NCBI GenBank assembly: GCA_035539215.1
Contig: DATLIX010000183.1
Coordinates: 7,147 to 71,146, forward strand
Reading direction: 5' to 3'
DNA: 64,000 nt
DNA from: Dongia_B sp035539215
GTDB lineage: Bacteria > Pseudomonadota > Alphaproteobacteria > Dongiales > Dongiaceae
In this document: piece by piece, positions 44,790 through 52,600 of the stretch
How positions within the stretch are numbered: the stretch's first letter is position 1
How the letters are laid out: every line of letters starts with the position of its first letter
The notes under the pieces: model-generated
The model's input: only the letters and a program-made list of their open reading frames with translations
What the model was told of the DNA's origin: nothing
The model's database searches: none
Position numbers and translations under genes: made by a program

Positions 44790-45496
44790 GCCACCTCCCG
44801 CGCGCGCGTCGTCACCTTCTCGACCCGCTTATCGTAATGCGCACCCTTGATGATGCGGTCGACATAGATGCCCGGCGTATGGACCTGATCGGGATCGATC
44901 GCACCCGCCGGAACCAGTTCCTCGACCTCAACCACGGTCACCTTGGCCGCCGTCGCCATCACCGGATTGAAGTTCCGCGCCGTCTTGCGATAGACGAGAT
45001 TGCCGGCCGGATCGGCCTTCCAGGCCTTGATCACGGCGAGATCGGCCTTGAGCCAGGTTTCGCGCACATAGCGAATGCCGTCGAATTCCTCGACCGGCTT
45101 GCCTTCGGCCACCACCGTGCCGACGCCGGTCCGGGTATAGAAGGCGGGAATGCCCGCACCGCCGGCGCGGATGCGTTCGGCCAAGGTGCCCTGCGGATTG
45201 AGCTCCAGTTCCAATTTGCCGTCGAGATAAAGCTGCTCAAACAGCTTGTTCTCGCCGACATAGGAGCTGATCATCTTGCGGATCTGCCCGTTGTTCAGCA
45301 GCATCCAGAGGCCGAAGCCGTCGGCCCCGCAATTGTTGGAGATAACGGTGAGGCCGGTGACGCCGGCCGTGCGAATGGCGGGAATGAGGTTCTCCGGATT
45401 GCCGGACAGGCCGAACCCGCCCGACATGATGGTCATGCCGTCGAACAGCACGCCTGCCAGGGCGCTCGCCGGGTCAGCATAGATCTTTTGCGGCAT
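44786..45496 (-). CDS. pcaI: 3-oxoacid CoA-transferase subunit A (PcaI/ScoA-like)
   Basis: A 236-residue alpha subunit with FDGMTIMSGGFGLSGNPENLI near 18-38, NPQGTLAERIRAGGAGIPAFYT near 98-119 and RKTARNFNPVMATAAKVT. With subunit B it transfers CoA from succinyl-CoA to 3-oxoadipate (likely) or another 3-oxoacid. The ATG at 45496 is used because GAGGA lies 7 bases upstream; two more ATG or ATG-like starts within 33 bp upstream fall on the ribosome-binding site or operator. First gene of the operon that continues with subunit B and pcaF. Confidence 0.84.
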   Translation of the reverse strand: MPQKIYADPASALAGVLFDGMTIMSGGFGLSGNPENLIPAIRTAGVTGLTVISNNCGADGFGLWMLLNNGQIRKMISSYVGENKLFEQLYLDGKLELELNPQGTLAERIRAGGAGIPAFYTRTGVGTVVAEGKPVEEFDGIRYVRETWLKADLAVIKAWKADPAGNLVYRKTARNFNPVMATAAKVTVVEVEELVPAGAIDPDQVHTPGIYVDRIIKGAHYDKRVEKVTTRAREVA

Positions 45497-45512
45497 CGAC
45501 ATTCCTCGTAAT

Positions 45513-45547
45513 GTTCGATTATCGAACAACTAGGTTGAATATCGAAC
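45513..45547 (-). promoter_or_regulatory. Tandem IclR-type operators before the CoA-transferase operon
   Basis: GTTCGAT-T-ATCGAAC (45513-45527) is a perfect 15-bp palindrome 17 bases before the pcaI-like start. GTTGAATATCGAAC (45534-45547) is an imperfect second copy, centred about 21 bp (two turns) away. PcaR/PcaU/PobR-type IclR proteins bind repeats of this kind; the neighbouring IclR protein is the obvious ligand-responsive partner. Confidence 0.7.
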
Positions 45548-45742
45548 AACCCTAGAATTGATAGAGGACCCGAGTCAAGCATCGGCGATGCAGCCCAGGC
45601 GGGCGGCCCGGATGCGGCGGAAGCATATGAAACAGGGCGAGGCCGCGGCGTGGGATCAGCCCGGCGGAAACGGCAGCGCAGGGAGCGCATCCGGCGACGG
45701 CATGACCGCCCACGGATGCGCGCCGGAGCGAATGCGCGTGCT

Positions 45743-46435
45743 TTACTTCAGCGATGTTGCGAAGAAAGCGCGACTGCGCTCATCCGCCTGATCGGCCAGA
45801 GCCGGCACGCGGGATTCGCCCTTGTGGCGGGCAAAGGCGTGATCGGCATCGTAGTCATGAAGGGTCACCAGCGGATTGCCTTTCAGGCCGGCATGGATCT
45901 TGGCCTGCGCTTCGGCCGGGACGAATTTGTCACGGGTGGCGATATGCACCAGCAGGGGCTTCTTGATATTGCCGCTCTCACCAAGCAGGCCGTCGAGGCC
46001 GACACCATAATAGGCGACCGTCGCATCGCTATCGGTACGCGCGGCGGTGAGAAAAGCCAGACGGCCGCCGAGGCAGTAGCCGACCACGCCGACCTTTTCA
46101 CAGCCGCGGGCGCGCAAGGCCTTGATCGCGGCAGCGATATCCTTGACGCCGAGATCGCCGTCGAAACGCTGCATCAAAGCAAGGCCTTCCTGGAATTGCT
46201 CGGGAATATCGGCGTCGAGTTCGACGCGCGGCTTCAGACGCCAGAAAAGATCCGGGGCGATGGCGGCATAGCCCTGCGCCGTCCAGGCATCGGTCATCGC
46301 CTGAATACCCGCATTGACGCCAAGGATTTCCTGGATGACGACGATGCCGGTCTTGGCCTTCTGCGACGGTTCCGCGAGATAGGCGGCCATGGTCTCGCCG
46401 GTATTGGCAGCAGGAATTTGGATGAAGCTTCCCAT
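45743..46435 (-). CDS. Dienelactone hydrolase family protein
   Basis: A 230-residue alpha/beta-hydrolase. The catalytic triad of dienelactone hydrolase is intact: Cys121 in GYCLGG, Asp169 in ATRDKFVP and His199 in DADHAFAR; Glu36 in VIQEILGVN matches the substrate-linked Glu of ClcD. It may hydrolyse dienelactones from chlorocatechols or other lactones/esters in the cytoplasm. It lies 250 bp upstream of the 3-oxoadipate module on the same strand but has its own promoter region with direct repeats and a palindrome. No chlorocatechol dioxygenase is in the window, so the substrate is open. Confidence 0.9.
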   Translation of the reverse strand: MGSFIQIPAANTGETMAAYLAEPSQKAKTGIVVIQEILGVNAGIQAMTDAWTAQGYAAIAPDLFWRLKPRVELDADIPEQFQEGLALMQRFDGDLGVKDIAAAIKALRARGCEKVGVVGYCLGGRLAFLTAARTDSDATVAYYGVGLDGLLGESGNIKKPLLVHIATRDKFVPAEAQAKIHAGLKGNPLVTLHDYDADHAFARHKGESRVPALADQADERSRAFFATSLK

Positions 46436-46445
46436 CAGATCACCT

Positions 46446-46476
46446 TTTATATGAACGGAGTCTTTATATGAATGGA
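46446..46476 (-). repeat. Direct repeats just upstream of the dienelactone-hydrolase gene
   Basis: TTTATATGAACGGA (46446-46459) and TTTATATGAATGGA (46463-46476) are 13 of 14 identical with a 17-bp period and end 10 bp before the start codon. They could be an activator or repressor site, or a duplication covering the -10 region (minus strand CATATAAA). Confidence 0.5.
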
Positions 46477-46502
46477 ATCGAACCTGCCGGCGCAGTCGGC
46501 AT

Positions 46503-46516
46503 CGACCGATCGGTCG
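46503..46516. promoter_or_regulatory. Perfect 14-bp palindrome, TetR/NemR-type operator candidate
   Basis: CGACCGATCGGTCG lies 68 bp upstream of the dienelactone-hydrolase start. The GACC-N4-GGTC pattern resembles the NemR box of enterobacteria. No TetR gene is adjacent; the nearest is at 55694. Confidence 0.45.
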
Positions 46517-46625
46517 TGGAACAAAGCATATTGGCTATGACGCCTTGATGAAGGCAAGAGGATCCTTGTGGCGTCAATCCTTACCGCGGCAAAGCAAATT
46601 GCCTCGGCAACACTGCGCATGCAGA

Positions 46626-46650
46626 AAGAGCCCGCCTATGGCGGGCTCTT
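46626..46650 (-). terminator. Rho-independent terminator of the giant VCBS gene
   Basis: A perfect 11-bp stem, AAGAGCCCGCC / GGCGGGCTCTT, with a TAT loop, 47 bp after the stop codon of the giant gene. On the minus strand it is followed by a short T-rich tract (CTCTTTCTG). Confidence 0.75.
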
Positions 46651-46696
46651 CCGGCGACTGACCTGGCCAGAGGGCTATCCTCCAGCAAGCTAGATA

Positions 46697-49600
46697 TCAG
46701 ATCTGCGGGATAATCTGGTGATGCTCGTCCAGCACCGTCACGTTGTTGCTGACGACCACATAGCCCTGCACATCATTGGCACTGAACGAGCCGCCATTCT
46801 GATCATAGGCAAAGACCTGATGATCGCTCGGCGCGTTGTTGACATGATCGGTGATATTGACCCACTGACCATTGCCGCTGCCATGGTCGAGCGTCAGCGT
46901 GTCGCCGGCGCTGCCTTCGACCTTGACCGTGTCCTTCACCTGCAGACCGCTGATCGCATCGCTGGTCGGGTGGAAGGTACCGTTGCCGATCTGCAGAACA
47001 TCGCCGATGTTCAGCTCGACCGACTCGCTGGCGCCGCCCGTCATGCTGATCGTGTCGATATTCTTGATATGGCCATCGGCGACGGCACCATGAACGTCGA
47101 CCGCGCCGGTCAATCCCGAAACATCCAGCACATCGCCGAGATAGCTGCCGCCGAGATCGCCATTCTGGCCGGCATGGCTGTTGCCGCCGCCGTCAACAGT
47201 ATCGCCGACCTGGTACATGATCGTATCGTCACCGCCACCGCCATTCAGGTAGTTGTGCTGATGCGAATCGCCGACCAGGATCTCATTGGCGCCGGTGCCC
47301 TGAACGATATGCTGATCGTTGCCGTAATAATGGCCGCCGCTGACGCCATCGACGGTGACCGTGGTTTCGCTGCCGCCGGCCTGGTAGTGGAAAGAGCCGC
47401 CAGTGGTCGCCTGCGACAGGACATTCAGGTCAAGCTCGTAATTGCCCTGGCCGCCGGAGGTGGCGTTGCCGTTGCCGCTCTGACCGTCGATGACGATGTA
47501 GTAATCGCCGTCGCTGGGGACGTTGTAGTAGCCCCAGCCATGAGTGGCCGTCTGGTAGCCTGACTGGGCCACCAGATTGCCATGCGCGTCGTAGATCTCC
47601 ACATCGACATTGGCCTTCTGGCCGCCGGCGCCGAGGATCGAGCCGTAGAGCACTTCGCCGGCCTGCAGATGCAGCTTGAAGACGTCATTGTCGGTGGCGC
47701 TGTTGATGGCCCCCGTCAACTGCAGCGTGCCCGTATCCAAGGCCGTGCCGGACTGCGCGAAATAGCTGCGGGCAATCGCCGTTGCGTTGTTCTGGTTGTC
47801 ACCCCATTTGTCGGCATTGCCGTTGCTCTCGTTCTGCGTGCCGGAGCCGGTGAAATCATTGGCCCCGCCGCTGAACTGATAGGTCGTGCCGGTGGTGCCG
47901 CTATGGCTTGCCGTGCCGCTATCCGATCCCTTGATGCTGACGCCGGTGACCGAGAGGCCGGCACCGCTGTCATTGCGCAGCAGGGCGAAATCGCTGACGT
48001 TGAAACCGCCGTCGAGGCTGTTGGTCAGGATGACATCGCCGCCGAGCGAGGCTGCCACCGCATCCGTCACGTTGACGTTGATGGTGCCGTGGGCGGTGTC
48101 GCCGTCATTGTCCGTCACATTGTAGTTGAAAGCCAGCGGATGACCGTTCTGGGTCCCGTCGATCGGCTTTGCGAGGTCGAACTCGTAGCCGTAGCCGCCG
48201 TGGCCGTCCGAACTCAGCGCCAGGCTGTAGACCACGGTATCGCCGGCCTTGCCGACCAGGATGCCGTTCACCAGCGTGTTGACGATGGCGATACCGTTAT
48301 AGGTGAGGCCGGTCGGACCGTCGGCCAGGGCAACCGAGCCCGGACCGTCGGCGCCGAACGCGGCCGGCAGCGAGCCGGTTACCGAACTGACATGCGGCGT
48401 GTCGACGACATTGAAGGTCACGTCATGGACGCTGAAATCGCTGCTGTCGGAACCGGCATTGCCGTTGGGATTGGCCGAGCCCTGCACCGCGACGAAGCGG
48501 ATCTCGTCGAAGCCGCCGGCCGGGCCGGTGATGGTCAGCGCCATTTTGCCGCTGGTGCTGCTGGCCTCGAACTCGACCCAGCCGGAAACGGCAACCCCGT
48601 CCTTATAGAGGATATAGGCGCCCTTCTCGTCACCGACGCCGCCTTCATTGGAATAGAATTCCGACAGGTTGACGGTCGCCGTGGTCGCGACCTTGTCGGT
48701 GTCCTTCAGGCTGAAGATCATGGTCTCGGAGTAATAATTCTGCGAGCCGTTGCCGAGATAGTTCACCTCGTCAAAGCGCGCGGCGCCGCTGCCATCCGTG
48801 CCGGAAGTGACGCCGAGGCCGGTCGTGCCATCGGCGGCACCGTTGGTATTGATGCTCGGCGTATCGCCATTGATGGTCAGCAGATTGCCGTTGCCGTCGA
48901 TGAAGCCGGCACTGACAGCGATATGGGCATTGTTGCCGTAATTGCCGGCATCGACCTCGTAGCTGGCGGCCCCGGTCGCACCGGCGATGCCGGGCTCGGT
49001 GACGGCGGGGCTGCTGACGGTGCCGGCGGTCGGGCTGTCGTCATTGACGGTCACCGTGATGGTGCCGACAGCCTTGTCGCCGTCGCCATCGGTCACGGTA
49101 TATTTCAGGCCGAGGTCGAGATTGTCCTCGGTCGTGGCATTCGGATGATCCAAGGGCTGCAACAGCGTGAAATCGGCGGTCTTTGCCGTCGGATCAACCG
49201 TCAGCGTGAAGATGCTGACATCGGTCGTGCTGTTATTGTCGGCCGAATGATACTCGATGTAGCCGACCAGCGTCTGGACCGCATGGCCGTTCACCGTCGC
49301 ACTTTCAGTCCGGTACTGAACCGTCAGGCCGTCCGAGGTGAGATTGGCCGGCTGGGCCGCGGTATCGAAGGAGACATGGCCGCCATCGGCACCGAAGGTC
49401 AGGTTGGTCAGGCTGAGATGCGCGGTATTGGCGACCACGCCGATATCGCCGCTGCCGCCCTCGATGCCGGGTGAACCCAGGTGACCCGCGGCAATGGCAT
49501 CCTCATCGACGGTCGCATTGCCGGAGGCGGCAAGCGGCACATCGTCGACGATACCGATCGTCAGGGTGCCGGTGGCCTGGTCGCCGTCCTTGTCCTGGAC

Positions 49601-52600
49601 AACCACGTTGAAAGCGTCGGCGGTGCTGTCGCCGCTGGTATTGTGGGTCAGCGTGTAGGTGTAGCCGACCGTGCCGTTGCCGATCGAATCGACGTGCAGG
49701 CTGCCGGTGGCCGTCGTCACCGTGTCGCCGACATGGATCACCTGGTTGTTGACGGTGATCGTCGCCGGCCCGTCGCCCTCGGTATAGGTGAAGGTGCCGG
49801 TGGTGACGTTGGAGCCGTTACCGGCATGCGAGCCGCTCGTCAGACCCGCCTCGTTCACGGAGGTTCCGGCATCGCCGGTACCGGGCACATGCAGGGTCGG
49901 GATCGCGTCGATATGCACGGTCAAGGTGGCGATGGAGATATCGCCGTCGCCGTCCTTCAGCGAATAGGTGAAGACGTCATCGCCGGACGCGTTTGCGTCA
50001 GCCTTGTAGGTGTAGCTGCCATCGGCATTGAGATAGAGCGTGCCGTGGTCGCCGCGGATGCCGGCCGGATCGCCGATCGTCGCGCTGGCCGCACCATGCG
50101 ACACGCCGCTGATCGTGGCGCCGTCGGCACCGGCGGTGTCGTTGCCGGAAACGCCATGGATCGCGTCGACGGTCAGTGTCTTGCCGGCGCCGATCTCCGC
50201 CGTGTCGAGGACGGCCTGCGGCACGTCGTCCTTGACGGTGATGGTGACGGTCGCCGTGCCATGATTGCCGTTGGCATCGGTGGTCGGCAGGGTGAAGGTA
50301 TCGCCCGTGGCGGTGCCGGCCTGGCTGTCGGCTTTGCCGTCGTTATACGGCGAGGTCAGCGTGTAGCTGTAGTGGCCGGCGGCGTCGATGGTGAGGACGC
50401 CGTGAGCGGTGGCGTAGGTGCCGGCGGAAATCGCCAGGCCGTTGAGGGCGAGATCGCCCGTCACCGTGTCCGGCGTCGCGTGGTGATTGCTGCCGCCCGC
50501 AGGCAGGTTGGCTTCGTCCACGGTCACCGCGCCGGTGATGGTCGGCGGCGTCACCTGGTCGACATGGATGGTGAGCGTGGTCGATGACGCGTCGCCGTCG
50601 CCATCCTTCATCATATAGGTGAAGACATCGTCGCCGGAGGCATCGGCATCGGCCTTGTAGGTGTAGCTGCCATCGGCGTTGAGATAGAGCGTACCGTGAT
50701 CGCCGCGGATGCCGGCCGGATCGCCGATCGCGCCGGAAGTGCCGTTATGCGACACGCCGGTAACGGCGGCGCCGGCCCAATCGGCACCGGTGCCGTCATT
50801 GCTGGAAACGCCATGCGCGGCATCGGCCTTCAGGGTAGCACCCGAGCCGATCTCGCCGGTATCGAGGACGGCATGCGGCACGTCGTCCTTGATATTGATG
50901 GTAATGACCGCCGTGCCATGGTTGCCGTGGCCGTCCGAGGTCTGGACGGTGAAGACGTCGCCGGTGCTGATACCGGCGGTGTCGTCGGCCTTGCCATCGT
51001 TATAGGGGGCGAACAGCGTATAGGTGTATTTGCCGCTGGCATTGAGATCGAGAATGCCATGCGCGGTGAAATAGATGCCGGCCTGGATCGAGGCGCCGCC
51101 CAGATCGAGATAGCCGGTGACGGCATTGGGCTGCGTCACATGGTTGCTGCCGACCGTCGGCTGGTTGGCCTCATCGACGATGATGCTGCTGACCAGCGTG
51201 CCCGGCGTCACCTTGTCGACATGGATGGTCAGCGTCGCCGTCGTGGTATCGCCATCGCCGTCCTTGATCGTATAGGTGAAGACGTCGTCGCCGCCGACAT
51301 CGGCGTTGGCCTTGTAGACGTAGCTGCCATCGCTGTTGAGATAGAGCGTGCCGTAATCGCCGTGGATACCGGTCGGATCGCCGATCGCCCCGGTCGTGGC
51401 GCCATGGGAGACGCCGACCACGCCGCCGCCGCTCCTGCCGTCGGCGCCGAAAGTGTCGTTGGCCTCGATACCGGAGGCGGCATCCTTGGTGATGGTGCCG
51501 CCGGAACCGGTGCTGCCGGTATCCACCACCGCCGTCGGCCGGTCGTCGACGATGCCAATGGTCAGCGTGGCCGATGCCTTGTCACTGTCCTTGTCCTGCA
51601 CCACGACGTTGAAGGTGTCGGTGGTCGCGTCGCCGCTGGTATTGTGGGTCAACGTGTAGGTGTAGTGGATCTCGCCGTTGGCGATGGCATCGATATGCAG
51701 CGTCCCCGCCGCCGTGGTGACGGTGTCGCCGGCATGGACGGTCTGGTTGTTGATGGTGATGGCTGCCGGGCCATCGCCCTCGCTATAGGTCATCACGCCA
51801 GAGGTGACATTGGAACCGTCACCACGATGCGAGCCGCTGGCGAGCCCCGCTTCGTCCACTGCGGTGCCGGCGTCATGGGCGTCCGGCACATGCAAGGTCG
51901 GCTTCGCATCGTCGATGTTGATGGTAAGCGTGGCGCTGGAGGTATCGCCGTCGCCATCCTTCAGCACATAGGTGAAGGTGTCGGTGACGCCGCCCTTGCT
52001 GCCCGGCGCGCGGTCATAGGTGTAGCTGCCGTCGGCCGAGATGGTGAGCGTGCCGTACTGGCCGGCGATCACCAGATGACCATGCGGGTCGAAGCTCGAA
52101 TCCGCGCCACCGGCGCCGGTGATCTTGCTGACCGTGGCGCCGTCGGCTCCCTTGGTGTCGTTGGTGATGACGCTGCCGGCGACGCTATAGGTGCCGGTGG
52201 CGACCTCGCCGCTGTCGTTGTGCGCCGTCGGCGTATCGTCGACGATATCGATCGTCAGATTGGCGGAGGACTTGTCGCCGTCGACATCCGTTACCACGAC
52301 GCTGAAGGTGTCATGGGTATGGTCGCCGCTGCTGTTGTCCGCCAGCGTATAGCTGTAGCCGATCGTTCCGTTGCCGACCGAGGTGATGGTCAGCGTGCCG
52401 AACTGGCCGCTGATGGTCTGGCCGACGCCCGTCACGGCGACGCCGCCGATGGTCACCGTGGCGGGGCCGTCGCCCTGAGTGTAAGTGATGGCGCCGGATG
52501 TTACGTTCGAACCGTTCCCGTGATGCGAGCCGTCGGCGAGGCCGGCTTCGAAAACCTTGGCGCCGCTGCCGCCTTCGTTCGGCACATGCGCGTCCGGATG

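Noticed and set aside
49900..51600. Regular repeats that could suggest a CRISPR array or satellite
   Set aside because: The repeats are about 650 bp, stay in frame and encode VCBS units; there are no short repeats with unique spacers.
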